DNA from: DATBVX01 sp963696675
GTDB taxonomy: Bacteria; Pseudomonadota; Gammaproteobacteria; Steroidobacterales; Steroidobacteraceae
NCBI GenBank assembly: GCA_963696675.1
Contig: CAVOLM010000055.1
Location: forward strand, 14,947 to 78,946
Direction: 5' to 3'
DNA length: 64,000 bases
Part shown: piece by piece, positions 1 through 9,815 of the stretch
Numbering within the stretch: the stretch's first letter is position 1
Layout: each line of letters starts with the position of its first letter
Notes under the pieces: model-generated
Database searches by the model: none
What the model was told of the DNA's origin: nothing
Seen by the model: the letters and a program-made list of their open reading frames with translations, nothing else
Position numbers and translations under genes: made by a program

Positions 1-227
1 CGCTGGCCGGAGAAGAGACTGTCCACCTCACCGATGCTCCTGCGCATGACATGGTGGCCTCGCGTTGCGTGACGTGTCACAGCCTCGATTACATTACGAT
101 GAACGCACCGGTCCTGGACCGCGCTGGATGGGAGAAGACGATCCGGAAGATGATTGATCGGTTCGGCGCTCCGATCAGTGATGAAGAGACGCGACAGATA
201 CTCGACTATCTCGCCAGTAATTATTGA
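1..227 (+). CDS. c-type cytochrome, C-terminal part (SorB-like)
   Basis: This is the 3' end of a gene that begins before the window; the frame is open from base 3 to the TGA at 225-227. A heme c attachment motif CVTCH is encoded at 66-80, and the tail ends in DYLASNY. The short distance from heme motif to stop, and the residues after it (SLDYITMN, then a Met in KMIDRFG that could be the sixth ligand), resemble the small monoheme cytochrome subunit of sulfite dehydrogenases (SorB). The molybdopterin partner would be upstream and is not visible, so the electron donor is inferred. It would be periplasmic. Most likely alternative: another small monoheme cytochrome. Confidence 0.7.
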   Translation, partial: LAGEETVHLTDAPAHDMVASRCVTCHSLDYITMNAPVLDRAGWEKTIRKMIDRFGAPISDEETRQILDYLASNY

Positions 228-253
228 CTGGCGTCCTCCCGAGCGCCGTCTTG

Positions 254-281
254 CTCCCCGGTTCCTTGCCTGAACCGGGAG
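254..281. terminator. hairpin between convergent genes
   Basis: CCCGGTTC (257-264) and GAACCGGG (272-279) form an 8-bp stem with a 7-base loop between the stops of the cytochrome gene and yggX. There is no clear T run on either side, so it is a weak or bidirectional terminator candidate. Confidence 0.4.
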
Positions 282-282
282 A

Positions 283-552
283 TCATTCTCGCGGCACAAA
301 CTCCTGGGGCTTATCGGAGCCGGCACCGAAGAAGAACTTTTCCATCTCGCCCTCGAGGAACTTGCGCGCCTTCGGGTCGATAGGCGTCAGGCGGTACTCA
401 TTGAGCAGAGTCGTCTGATGCTGAACCCAGCGAGCCCAGGCTTCCTTCGAGACGTTCTCGTAGATGCGCTTGCCGAGCTCGCCCGGATAGGGCAGCCGAT
501 CGAGCCCCGGGGCTTCGCGGCCGAGCAGCACGCATTTGACCAGCCGGCTCAT
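283..552 (-). CDS. yggX: probable Fe(2+)-trafficking protein YggX
   Basis: The 89-residue product begins MSRLVKCVLLGREAPGLD, with the conserved Cys at position 7, and continues with PYPGELGKRIYENVSKEAW, the YggX family signature; the length matches the family. YggX is a small cytosolic protein linked to iron supply and protection of Fe-S clusters from oxidation. The start ATG overlaps the mutY stop as ATGA (549-552), so the two are probably translationally coupled. MutY carries a 4Fe-4S cluster, which gives the conserved mutY-yggX pairing a functional rationale. Confidence 0.95.
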   Translation of the reverse strand: MSRLVKCVLLGREAPGLDRLPYPGELGKRIYENVSKEAWARWVQHQTTLLNEYRLTPIDPKARKFLEGEMEKFFFGAGSDKPQEFVPRE

Positions 553-1612
553 GCGAGCCCCGTGGAAAACACGGAATCGATCAGCGACTTCACCGGTGTT
601 GGCACTCCGAGCGCCTGAGGCGCGGCGGCGTTATACCAGACGTATCGCTCCGGCTCCATCACGCGATGGTCGCCCTGGCACTCGAGGCGGATGGGATCGA
701 TCTGCAGATCGAAATGAGTGAATGCATGATGAAGCGGCGCGAGCGTTTCGCGTGATCCGGCATTCGATGCAGTTCGCGCGTACTCCACTCGATCGGCGGC
801 ATCCGCCGAGGGAAACTCCGGCAATCCCCACAAGCCGCCCCAGATGCCCTGCGGCGGACGACGCTCGAGCAGCACGAACTGGCCGGCGCGAATCGCGATG
901 AGCATGTACGTGCGACGCGACGGCCGCGCTTTCCGAGGACGCGGCGTCGGCAGTGATTCCTGCCGGCCGGTTGCGCGCGCCACGCAGCTCCTCGCCAGCG
1001 GACATGCCGAGGCACAGCGGCCGGCGTCGCACGCACACCGTCGCGCCGAGATCCATGATCGCTTGCGTGTACTCGGCCACGCGTGCTCGCCGGCGTGCAC
1101 TCCTCCGCGTGTGCCCAGAGTCGCGCATTCACGGCCGGCTCGCCAGGAAAGCCCTCGACGCCGAAGTGACGCGCGAGCACGCGTTTCACGTTGCCATCGA
1201 GAATCGCGTGACGTTCGCCGCGTGACAGCGCAACGATGGCGGCCGCGGTCGAGCGGCCGATGCCGGGCAGTTCTTCGATGTCCTGTACGCACGTGCCGGA
1301 AAGACCCCGCCATAGTTTTCGACGATCGCACTGCGCCGCACGATGCAGATTTCGCGCACGCGCGTAGTAGCCGAGCCCTGACCAGAGATGCAGCACCTCA
1401 TCGATGGGCGCCGCAGCGAGTGCAGCCACATCCGGAAAACGGTTCATGAACGCTTCGTAGTACGGGACGACCGTGCTCACCTGCGTCTGCTGCAGCATGA
1501 CCTCCGAGACCCAGACGCGATACGGCGTCGGGTCCCGCTGCCAGGGCAGATGCCGGCGGCCGTGCACGTCGAACCAGGCGAGCAGCGCTTCCGAGAATGA
1601 GCTTTCGGTCAT
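549..1612 (-). CDS. mutY: A/G-specific adenine glycosylase MutY (frame-disrupted)
   Basis: MutY removes adenine mispaired with 8-oxoguanine. The start ATG at 1612 gives MTESSFSEALLAWF, then LPWQRDPTPYRVWVSEVML, the HhH region LPGIGRSTAAAI and LDGNVKRVLARHFG. The rest is spread over all three frames: AEYTQAIMDLGA in a second frame (about 1040-1095), then a C-terminal NUDIX-like 8-oxoG recognition domain (FVLLERRPPQGIWGGLWGLP, FTHFDL) in a third, ending at 549. There are at least four frame changes, near 1340, 1300, 1095 and 1010; the first two nearly cancel. Every domain is recognisable and no internal region is missing, so sequencing error is likelier than a pseudogene. The MutY cluster cysteines lie in the disrupted stretch. 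Confidence 0.85.
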
Positions 1613-2205
1613 GAAAGACTCACGGCGACGCCACCGTGCTGGTGCGCTCCTGCGCCGCCTTTTCGACGTTGGTAAAGAGCTCGAGTCGTTCCGGCGCGCA
1701 GCGTACTGATCATCAGCCGCGGACCGAACAGCGGTGGGATCCAGAACTTGGGCATGATCTCCAGGCGATACATGACTTCGGTGCCATGCTCGGTGGCCTG
1801 CCATTGGGATCGCGTGACACCGAAACGAACATCGCTCTGATCGAGGATCGCGGTCGCGAGCAACTGATCCGGCAGCTCCTGGATTTCCTCCACGCGCTGC
1901 ATCGTCCGGCACATCAACGTGCCGAGACAACCGCGCATGCGCGTATAGAGTCGCACCGAGTGATCGCCATCTCGGCCGAGCACGCGACTCTCCTGGATGC
2001 GCGGATCGAGTGCCGGATACGCATCGTAGTCCGTGAGGACCGCGTGCACCGCCTCGGTCGGCGCATCGAGCTGCGCGACGAACTCGACGACGTAACGGTC
2101 ATCGCGAAAATCGACCTCGAGACGCTCGACGTTCAGCGCGTGCGCCGCCGGACTCAGGGCGAGCGCGACGACAGCGCAGCTCAATGCTTCTTGACGCCGA
2201 GCCAC
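1609..2205 (-). CDS. secreted SRPBCC/START-like protein
   Basis: Read from GTG 2205, the product starts with a signal peptide ending near SPAAHA. It then has a START/polyketide-cyclase-like fold: DAPTEAVHAVLTDYDAYP, then a Tyr-rich strand and LEIMPKFWIPPLFGP. The family binds hydrophobic ligands; no specific ligand can be named. The gene overlaps the AsmA stop by 25 bases and abuts mutY. The last 30 residues as read (RALYQRRKGG...) look out of frame: one base shifted near 1690 the text reads LELFTNVEKAAQERTSTV and stops at 1620, a more natural C-terminus. A TTG start overlapping the AsmA TGA is the alternative start. Confidence 0.7.
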   Translation of the reverse strand: MARRQEALSCAVVALALSPAAHALNVERLEVDFRDDRYVVEFVAQLDAPTEAVHAVLTDYDAYPALDPRIQESRVLGRDGDHSVRLYTRMRGCLGTLMCRTMQRVEEIQELPDQLLATAILDQSDVRFGVTRSQWQATEHGTEVMYRLEIMPKFWIPPLFGPRLMISTLRAGTTRALYQRRKGGAGAHQHGGVAVSLS

Positions 2206-4229
2206 TGGCCGAGTTTCTCCTTGAGTTTGTTGGTCATTTCCTCCTTCTTCTCATCGACCTTCTTGGCGGCTTGCGCCTTGGCGAGGGCGTCGAGATCGAG
2301 GCGAACCTTCGGATCGGCAAGCGGGCCGCTCACGCGCACCGGAATCTCGGCGGCCTTCAGGTCCTGCATTTCCGCGCCCGCGCCCTGTTCCGGAATCCGA
2401 TAGACGTTGGTTTGCAACCGGTAGTCGACCGCCTGGGAGGTGAAATCGAGCGTGCCCTCGCCGTTCGCCTTGAGATAGTCCATGTCGATCTGCAGGTCGC
2501 GGTTGGAGAGCACTCCTTTATCTATGGTCCCGGTCCCCTTCAATGTGTGAAACGCAGTGCGGCCCGTGCTGACCTGGGCCGGTGCCGGTTCGCGCTTCCA
2601 GAGCGCTCGCGCGCGCCGCATCTCGTACCAGAGATCCGTGCCCTCGAGGGCGCCGTTCGTCACCTCGAAGTCGAGATGCCCGTCCAGGGAATGGATGAGC
2701 GCCTTGGAATCATTGCCGCGCGCGGTCAGCACCGCGCTCGCGGCCCCGGTGCCACTCAGGCGCTTGCTGTCGAACAGATCCGCGAACAAGGGCGCGAATT
2801 GCACACCGTTCATGTGCTCCTCCACTGACAGGCGCGCCACCTCGCCACGCGCATCGAGCACCACGTTGCCCCGATGCGCGCCGCCGTAGAGCTTCGCCTG
2901 CGAAGGGTTGAGGCGCACGAGTCCGTCTTTCGCATCCACGGTCAGCTTCACGGCGCTCATGCGGATTCCGGCGATGGTCAGCTGTCCCACGGCGAGCGTG
3001 CCTCGGGCATTCAGGGACTTGAGCTGCTCGACCGGCAGTTCGAACGGCTTGGCATCAGCCTTCTGAGCGGGCTTCTTCTGTTCGGGTTCCTGGTAGCGGT
3101 CGAGATTGATCTGGTCCATCGCCAGATCGAAGGTGATCGTCTTGTTCTTCAGGTTCTCGATCCCGGCCCGCCCGGTCAGGTGCGAGTCGTCGAGCGTCAG
3201 CTTCAGGTTCTCGAACAGCACGCTGTCGCCCGTCGCGTGGAACGTGGCATCAAACGCCAGTGCCGACAGTACATTGGCATCGCGTGTCTTCGGAACCTCC
3301 GCGTCGAGTTCTTCGAGCAGCTTGCGTGGCGAGGTATTTGGCAGCTTCAGCGTGCCGCTGAACCTGGGTGCATCGACGATGCGCTCGCCCTTGAGACTGC
3401 CGCTGAGTTCCGCGCCGGCGATGCGGAGGCTGAATTGCGGCGCCTCGAGCGTCTGTTGCCCGAGGTCGGCGGCAATCGAGGGCATCGAGACCTGGAGCTT
3501 GCGTTCTTTCGCTCTCTTCGCGGTCGGCATCTGGACCACGTCGAGCTTCAGGTCTTGCGCACCGTAACGCTTCGCCTGCGTGTCGAGCGTCGCCGCAGTC
3601 TTCAGCTTGATCTCAGTCGCATCACTCCCCTCGCCCTGATCGATTGACGCAGCCAGATCCAGGTCAAACGGCTCGCTGCCGCCCAGGGAACCGGTCGAGG
3701 CGTTGAGGTGGGTGAGCCGCCAATGGCTGCTCGAGCCCAGATCATGGTAGTCGAGCGCACCATCCTTCAGAGTGAGTCCGGCGATCCTCGCCGAGCCGCC
3801 GGACTGCGCGGGAGCGCTGGTGCCGGATGACTTCGTGAGGTCTTCCCAGTTCGTATGGCCGCGCTTGTCCTTGATCAGGTTGACGCGCAGGCCATCGAGC
3901 CGCAGCCGACGCACTTCGAATTGCCCGCGAAGCAGCGGGATCAACTTGACGCCGACATCCGCCGATTCGACGGCGACGAACGGGCCCGAGCCGAAACCCG
4001 CCGGATTGCCGAGCTCGGCGTGCCCGGTTTCGATGGCGAGCCACGGGAATACCGAGAGCGAGAGATTGCCGTCGAGTTTCAGATCGCGCCCGGTGCGATC
4101 GCGCACGGCCTTTGCGATGTCATCCTTGTAGTCGTTCGGATCGACGAACGCGACCACCGCGATGCCCGCCAGCACCAGCAGCACGACCACACCAAGAATC
4201 GCCCAGCCCGCAATCTTCAGGGCCCGCAT
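2181..4229 (-). CDS. AsmA family envelope protein
   Basis: The 682-residue protein has an N-terminal membrane anchor (residues about 4-28), then the AsmA N-terminal domain (IAKAVRDRTGRDLKLDGNLS) and a long beta-rich periplasmic body ending in the AsmA C-terminal region. AsmA-like proteins resemble lipid-transfer bridges and influence outer-membrane assembly. I start at ATG 4229, preceded by AGAGGAG at good spacing, rather than the in-frame codon 16 residues upstream. It is the fourth gene of a run led by an ECF sigma factor, and the SRPBCC gene overlaps its 3' end, so an envelope-maintenance role is plausible. Confidence 0.9.
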   Translation of the reverse strand: MRALKIAGWAILGVVVLLVLAGIAVVAFVDPNDYKDDIAKAVRDRTGRDLKLDGNLSLSVFPWLAIETGHAELGNPAGFGSGPFVAVESADVGVKLIPLLRGQFEVRRLRLDGLRVNLIKDKRGHTNWEDLTKSSGTSAPAQSGGSARIAGLTLKDGALDYHDLGSSSHWRLTHLNASTGSLGGSEPFDLDLAASIDQGEGSDATEIKLKTAATLDTQAKRYGAQDLKLDVVQMPTAKRAKERKLQVSMPSIAADLGQQTLEAPQFSLRIAGAELSGSLKGERIVDAPRFSGTLKLPNTSPRKLLEELDAEVPKTRDANVLSALAFDATFHATGDSVLFENLKLTLDDSHLTGRAGIENLKNKTITFDLAMDQINLDRYQEPEQKKPAQKADAKPFELPVEQLKSLNARGTLAVGQLTIAGIRMSAVKLTVDAKDGLVRLNPSQAKLYGGAHRGNVVLDARGEVARLSVEEHMNGVQFAPLFADLFDSKRLSGTGAASAVLTARGNDSKALIHSLDGHLDFEVTNGALEGTDLWYEMRRARALWKREPAPAQVSTGRTAFHTLKGTGTIDKGVLSNRDLQIDMDYLKANGEGTLDFTSQAVDYRLQTNVYRIPEQGAGAEMQDLKAAEIPVRVSGPLADPKVRLDLDALAKAQAAKKVDEKKEEMTNKLKEKLGQWLGVKKH

Positions 4230-4361
4230 TCCACACTCCTCTGTAAGGATTACGCATCGCCCGAGGCGATGCGCCAACCATTCTAGCTTGAGGAGTGGAC
4301 CGCGGTGGGTCCGGAACGAGTTCGACCGCTGGTCGTTACCCGGCCAGCGGCGCCGGAATCT

Positions 4362-5256
4362 TCAGCGATCGCAGATGCTGATCGTGCCGCTCAGGCTATT
4401 GACCCGCACGTCGGCACTGCCCTGGCCTTGCCGGAAATGCAGCTCGCGCCCCGGGCCGTGTTCGCTCTTGGATTGCGATTTCGGGCCGAAGCAGTTGTCG
4501 ATATCGCCGGAAAAGGTCTCGATGTCGAACTCCGCGTCAACGGGCGACTTGAATACGAAGGAAAGATCTCCGGAAATCGTTTCGCCGTCGACGCGCGCAT
4601 CGCCCTTCAGCGCTCCGCGCAGCGACAGGTTTCCGGACGTCGTGCGCAGGCGCGCACGCGTGATCGCATCGAGCGACAGGTTGAGATCACCGCTCACTGT
4701 GGTCGCCGTGACCTCGCCCGCGACGCGACTCGCCTGGGCGTTGCCACTCACCGTGGTGAGCGTCAGCACCGACGGAGCGCTTTCGCCGCGCAGGATCACA
4801 TCGCCGCTCACGGTCTTGACCTCGGCTTCTTCCGTGGCCACATCGGTCGATATTTCACCCGAAACCGTCTGCAGGCGCTGCGTGCCCGACACGCCCTTGA
4901 CGGTGATTTCCGCGCTCACCGTGTTGATATCCAGGCGGCTGGCGGCAGGAACGCGGATCGAGAGTTCAGCCCCACCGTCGTCACCCCAGTGAGTGGACTT
5001 CTTGAGCACCACCTTGATCAGCGTGCGCTTGCCTTCGCTGGTGAAATCGAGCCGCTCCACGCCCTCGGCAAGGCTCCCAGTGATACGCACTTCATTGCGG
5101 TCCCACCCCGTCACATTCACGGTGCCGGCGACATTGGAAATGTCCACATCGCCCTTGGCGTCGGCCATGAGCGACGCGGTCGATCTCCTCGTCCGCCAGG
5201 ACGAGGGGCGCGCACAGGAGTGCGGCGATGGCAAGGCAGTATTTGATGATCGTCAT
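4362..5256 (-). CDS. DUF4097 beta-repeat protein, secreted (one frameshift)
   Basis: The protein has a repeating pattern of about 20 residues around TVSGDV / TTVSGNAQ / TVSGDLNLS / TTSGNLSL / TISGDLSF, the right-handed beta fold of DUF4097 (putative adhesin) proteins. The signal peptide lies in a neighbouring frame: ATG 5256 gives MTIIKYCLAIAALLCAPLVL, then ADEEIDRVA. One extra base near 5165 separates it from the body (DVDISNVAGTVNVTGWDRNE); total length is 3n+1. Its ATG overlaps the stop of the preceding gene as ATGA. Genes of this family often travel with ECF sigma/anti-sigma pairs, as here; the molecular role is unknown. Confidence 0.8.
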
Positions 5257-5860
5257 GATGCGGTCCTCGAAGGAATCGTGTCGGCGATGTGGTTGACGTT
5301 GGCGAGCAGCGTCAGCTCATCGTGATAGGTGTTCAGGAGCAGCTCGCGAAGCAGTGTGTCGTTCGGAGCCAGCTGCAATGCTGCATTGATCTCGCCCAGC
5401 GCGCGGTGGATCTCGTTGAGATTGCGCTCGACTTTCTGCCGCTCGAGCGGTGGCAGCCGATCCAGGCGCTCGGCGAGCCCGATCATCAGGGTGGCACGCG
5501 CCTGCTCGTACTCGGGCCCGAGCATTGCGTAGCCACCGAGACTCGCACGCTGGATCCGGGGGCCGTTTCGGCGGGAGCGTTGGCCTGCGAGACGAGGGTT
5601 GTCGCCGGAGTCGTTCCACCGCGCTTCATCAGGCCGATGGTGAGCAACGCACCGAGCGCCATGCAGCCGAGGGCCGCGGCGAGTGCGAAGGTCCAACGGA
5701 TCTGCAGCGCCGGGCGACGTGTGTCGCCGGTGTCGAGCTGGCGTGCGATCTGCGGCCACAGGTCGCGACGCGGCTCGATCGATTGCGGCAGCTCGCGGAC
5801 GGCCTTCAGGATGCTGTCCTCAGTGCTGCCGTGCTCGCCGTTGTTGTGTACGTCTTTCAT
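5253..5860 (-). CDS. membrane anti-sigma-like protein (frameshift)
   Basis: ATG 5860 opens a protein with a cytoplasmic head (LKAVRELPQSIEPRRDLWPQ), one transmembrane helix around residues 53-76, and a periplasmic helical tail (MLGPEYEQARATLMIGLAER, then LERQKVERNLNEIHRALGEI). The tail is in another frame from about 5550. It lies 7 bases after the ECF sigma gene and overlaps the DUF4097 start. Position and topology fit an anti-sigma factor, but no zinc-binding HxxxCxxC motif is visible in the head, so it would be a non-canonical one. An alternative is a sigma-associated membrane protein of unknown role. Confidence 0.65.
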
Positions 5861-5867
5861 AAGAGAC

Positions 5868-6434
5868 TCATGCGCTCAAGCGTTCGCGCAGCAGGCGCCG
5901 CGCGCGATGCAGTTGCGCCTTGCAGGTGCCGACTGCGATCCCGAGCATGTTTGCGGCTTCCTCATGCGTGTAACCATAGATTCCGTAGAGCACCAGCACG
6001 TGACGCGCACCTTCCGGCAACGATTCGATCGCGGCCTCCACATCGATGGGCGGCAGAGCGTCCATGAGCACAGCGCTCTCCGGTTCGGCGCCCTCCTCGT
6101 GTTGCGGAGCCGGCACCACTTCCAGGTGGCCTCGCCGGCCGCGCGCCAGCGCCGCGTTGACGGCGATCCGGTGTAGCCACGTGCCGAGGGCACTGCGACC
6201 CTCGAAGCGACCGAGGTTGCGCCAGGCGCTGATGAAGGTCTCCTGCGTGCAGTCCTCGGCCACTGAAGGCTCGCGGGTCAGCCGCAGACACAGGCCATAG
6301 ACCTTGCCCGAGTAGGCCCGGTAGATCTGCTCGAAGGCGAGCCGATCGCCCGCGCGCGCGCGCTCGATCCACTGTTCCTCGGTGTCGATCGCCCGCGATT
6401 CCACGGTCATTGCGGCGCTCTGGCCTGTCCTCAT
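5868..6434 (-). CDS. ECF RNA polymerase sigma factor
   Basis: The 188-residue protein has only the two minimal sigma-70 parts. Region 2 spans about residues 25-90 (FEQIYRAYSGKVYGLCLRLT, EDCTQETFISAWRN), and region 4 about 130-185 (LPEGARHVLVLYGIYGYTHE, GIAVGTCKAQLHRARRLLRE). It heads the operon running down to yggX and is followed at 7 bases by the anti-sigma-like gene. Group 4 sigma factors respond to envelope or oxidative stress. With mutY and yggX at the far end of the run, an oxidative or envelope signal is a reasonable guess. The start may instead be the second Met (residue 9). Confidence 0.9.
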   Translation of the reverse strand: MRTGQSAAMTVESRAIDTEEQWIERARAGDRLAFEQIYRAYSGKVYGLCLRLTREPSVAEDCTQETFISAWRNLGRFEGRSALGTWLHRIAVNAALARGRRGHLEVVPAPQHEEGAEPESAVLMDALPPIDVEAAIESLPEGARHVLVLYGIYGYTHEEAANMLGIAVGTCKAQLHRARRLLRERLSA

Positions 6435-6642
6435 GCATCGATACTACCAGCCGCGTCGCGCCGGGCGCCCCGCGTGCAAATCCGAAGTGATCCGACGAGT
6501 TAGACGCGGCTCAAGGGCCGGAGGTTTGAATGCCGGGAAGCCTTTTGGCGCCCGGCAGAGAGGCCAGATGTGGTACGCCATGCAGGTTCGCCCGGGTGCT
6601 GAACGCACCCTAGCCGGTGGGGAGGATCCTGCCGGATCCGGC

Positions 6643-7353
6643 TCAGCCCGTTTCGCGGCCGGCGAACCAGTTCACGGCGTAGCGGATCAGTTGCGAGGCG
6701 TCCTTGATCCGCAGCTTCTTCTTGATGCGCTGCCGGTGCGATTCGACCGTCTTGACGCTCAAGTCGAGGGCCACCGCGATTTCGCGCGTGCTCGTACCCT
6801 TGCCGATGAAGTGCAGGATCTGCAGCTCGCGGTTGCTCAGCCGGTCGATGGGATTGAGCGAAACGTAATGGCCGCCCGCCGTGAAGCGATCCACCAGGAT
6901 CTTGTTGACGGCATCACTCACATACACGCCGCCATCGAGAACCTTGCGCAGGGCGACGAGGAACTGCTCGCTCGCGGCCTGCTTCATGATGTAGCCATTG
7001 GCACCGGAGCTCAGGACTCGTTCGGCGTAGATCGTCTCGTCGTGCATCGACAGCACCAGGATCGGCAGGCGCGGGTGCTGGGCGCGCGCATCGGTGACCA
7101 GATCGATGCCGTCGCCCTGCTTGAGCGAAATGTCGACGATGACGACGTCAGGATGCAGTTCGCGAATCGCGGTGCGCGCTTCCTTCACCGTCTCGACCTC
7201 GCCACAGACCATCAGATCGTCTTCCTGGTCGATCAGGCGTCGCAGTCCCTGACGCACGATCGGATGATCGTCGACGACCAGCACGCGCCGTCCTCTCCTT
7301 TTCGTCGGGACCCCGATCGGGTGTTTCATCGTCGGCTGGGCTCCAGTCATCAT
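6643..7353 (-). CDS. NarL/LuxR-type response regulator
   Basis: The receiver domain (residues about 22-140) shows VLVVDDHPIVRQGLRRLI and phospho-acceptor Asp in DVVIVDISLKQGDG. The C-terminal LuxR helix-turn-helix (about 170-230) reads LSNRELQILHFIGKGTSTRE and LSVKTVESHRQRIKKKL. Length (236) is normal. It starts 18 bases after the stop of the multi-PAS kinase gene, with AGGAG-type sites just upstream of the ATG, so the two form one operon and a cognate pair. The targets cannot be read from the sequence. Confidence 0.93.
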   Translation of the reverse strand: MMTGAQPTMKHPIGVPTKRRGRRVLVVDDHPIVRQGLRRLIDQEDDLMVCGEVETVKEARTAIRELHPDVVIVDISLKQGDGIDLVTDARAQHPRLPILVLSMHDETIYAERVLSSGANGYIMKQAASEQFLVALRKVLDGGVYVSDAVNKILVDRFTAGGHYVSLNPIDRLSNRELQILHFIGKGTSTREIAVALDLSVKTVESHRQRIKKKLRIKDASQLIRYAVNWFAGRETG

Positions 7354-7371
7354 CTGCTCCTGCTCCTTGAA

Positions 7372-9580
7372 TCAAGTACGAACGACACCGCCGTCGGCGG
7401 GCGGTGGCTGACGGCATCTGCAGATCACCTGTAAACCTCCGCCCTCCGCAGCTTCGAGCGCTACGGATGCGGGGATCATGCTGGCACGGTAGTGCATGAT
7501 CTTCAGGCCCATGCCGCGGCTGAGCTGCGCATCTCCTGCCATGCCGCTGCCGTTGTCGCGCACGATCAGCGTCACGTTCTCGGTCGTGACCTGCAGATCG
7601 ATCGTGACCTGGCTGGCATGGCCATGCTTGACCGCGTTGTTCACTGCTTCCTGAGCGATGCGGTACAGGTGATCGCATGCCGCGGCATCGAGCGTGAGCT
7701 GCGGCCAGACCTTACCGCGAAAGCGCACCGCGGCGCCGTACATGTCACTCGCGCGGGTGGCCAGGGCGCGCAGCGCCGAGGGCAATCCGCCGCGCTCGAC
7801 GCTCACGGGTGAGACACCGCGTGCCAGGGCGCGAGCCCCATCGATCGCGCGGTTGACCAGAGCAACGATCTCCTCCGCATCCTCCGCCGCGACCGCGTGC
7901 TCGCGCTTCAGTCGGCTCACCAGGCTCGTCAGCATCAACGCGACGCCCGTGAGCTCCTGGCCGAGCCCGTCATGCAGATCGCTGCCGATGCGGCGCTGCT
8001 CGCGGTTGGCGATGTCGATGATCTCGCGCTCCAGCTCGCGACGTTGCGTGACATCCTCGAGGACCACCAGCCGATGTGCCTCTCCGCCGATCTCGATCGG
8101 GGTGATGACGCAGCCGGCGGTGAAGAAACTGCCATCGCGATGCACGCAATGCAGGTCGCGCGCGAAGAACTCGGCCTCGGTGAGCCGCTGATTGATTTCG
8201 CCCCTGACCTCTTCGTACTGGCTCTCGCTGTAGCGCGTGAGCACGCGGCCGCTCTGCCCGATGAGATGACGAGGCTCGTAGCCAGTCGACCCGCTTGATG
8301 GCACCGTTCGCCATGCGGATCGTGCTCGAGGAATCGAGCACCAGCACGCCCTCGCGCATCGCATCGAGAATGCGCGCCTGGATCTTGAGCGCCTCCTCGC
8401 CACGGCGCCGCACCGTGACCTCAGTGCTCGCGACGGTGAGCCCTGTGGGCTGCTCCTCGTGCATCACGAGACCCACGCGGTTTTCGAACCAGCGCACTTC
8501 GCCATCGATGACGTGACGTAATTCGTAGGTCTGCGGCTCACGCGTCGCAAGCGCACGATCGTAGACGGCGCGGACCGGATCACGCTCCTCTTGCGGCAGC
8601 AGATCGAGGATCGAGCGACCGATCAGCTCCTCCGGCGTGTGGCCCAGAATCGGCCGATTCACGAACTGAATGCGCAGGTCGAGATCCGCGAGGAACAACA
8701 GATCAGGGACACTCTGGGTCACTGCTCGCAGACGTTCGTTGCTGGTCGCCAGGTGCTGCTCGGCGCGCTTGCGCGCATCGATGTCCATCGAGGTACCGAT
8801 GATGCGCAGCGGCCGCCCCGCGGCGTCGCGCTCGACGATGCGGCCGCGGTCGAACATCCAGCGCCAGCTGCCATTCGCGCACAACACGCGGTACTCGAGC
8901 TCCAGGCGATCGCTGTCGCCTTCCAGGTGCTGCTTGAGCGCCGGCTCGATATGACGCTGATCGTCCGGATGCACGCGCTTCGCCCAGGGAAACGCTTCGG
9001 CGTACCACTCCTCCGGTGACCAGCCAGTCATGATGAACCACTGCTCGCTGCGACGCGCGCTCTTCTGGTTTACGTCGAGATCCCAGTACGCGAGGTTTCC
9101 GCCCCACAAGACGGTTTCGAAGCGCCGCTCGCTATCGCGCAGGCGCTGCTCGATCATCTTGTGCTCGGTGATCTCGTGCGCGCTCAGCAGCACTGCGTGG
9201 ACGTCGGCCTGAGCCAACAGGTTCACCAGAGTGCAATCGAACCAGATACCACTGCCGTCGCGCTGGAGAAGTCTCAGCTGACAGTGCAGCTCCGGCGTTT
9301 CGCCGCCGGCCAGCTGCGATCGGAACTGTTCAACGAACCGAACCTGATCCTCGGCGACAACGAAGTCGCGCACGTTGCGGTCGATAAGTTCTGCTGGCGT
9401 TCGGCCAAGGAGTTCCACGCGTCGATTGACGTGGAGGACTGTGGCTTCGGCATCCAGCAGCAGGGTGAGTGTCGGGATCTGATCGAGGATGGCGCGAAAC
9501 ACAGGGCTGGGAAAAGTCGCATCCGTCGCGACGCCCGACGCGGCATACAGTTCTACGAGCGACTCCTGCGGCATGCTCAT
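7372..9580 (-). CDS. multi-PAS sensor histidine kinase, HisKA_3 type (one frameshift)
   Basis: From ATG 9580 (MSMPQESLVELYAAS) the protein has several PAS/PAC domains in a row. Examples are ILDQIPTLTLLLDAEA, WFIMTGWSPEEWYAEAFPW, VPDLLFLADLDLRIQFVNRP and a final one across the frameshift. The HisKA_3 dimerisation domain follows, with REQRRIGSDLHDGLGQELTG (His in DLHDGLGQ), then a HATPase domain (IAQEAVNNAVKHG, RDNGSGMAG). There is no obvious transmembrane segment, so it is probably a cytosolic sensor. One extra base near 8288 separates IRMANGAIKRV from TGYEPRHLIGQ; total length is 3n+1. Its partner is the NarL-type regulator downstream. The start is uncertain: upstream in-frame Met codons exist to 9682. 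Confidence 0.88.
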
Positions 9581-9815
9581 GAAACCACCGATCCTGGCGG
9601 CCATCTCCGGCACAGCATATCGAGATTCTCGCACGCGCGCCGCTGGAAGCGGCGACCTGAGCGACAACATTCGCGATGTCAAAGGAACGTAAAGAAAGAG
9701 TTGGTCGTCGCGTATCGCGGCAGCGGTTCGTCCCTGTGGCGAGGTCGGCGGCAGATGGCTGAAAATGACATGTCGTTGACTCTCTGCCGAGGGTTGACGA
9801 TGGGATACTCAACGC

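Noticed and set aside
659..1930. A single 423-codon protein in one frame spanning mutY and the SRPBCC 3' end
   Set aside because: Only the stretch from about 1612 to 1100 matches MutY; the ends are shadows of neighbouring frames.
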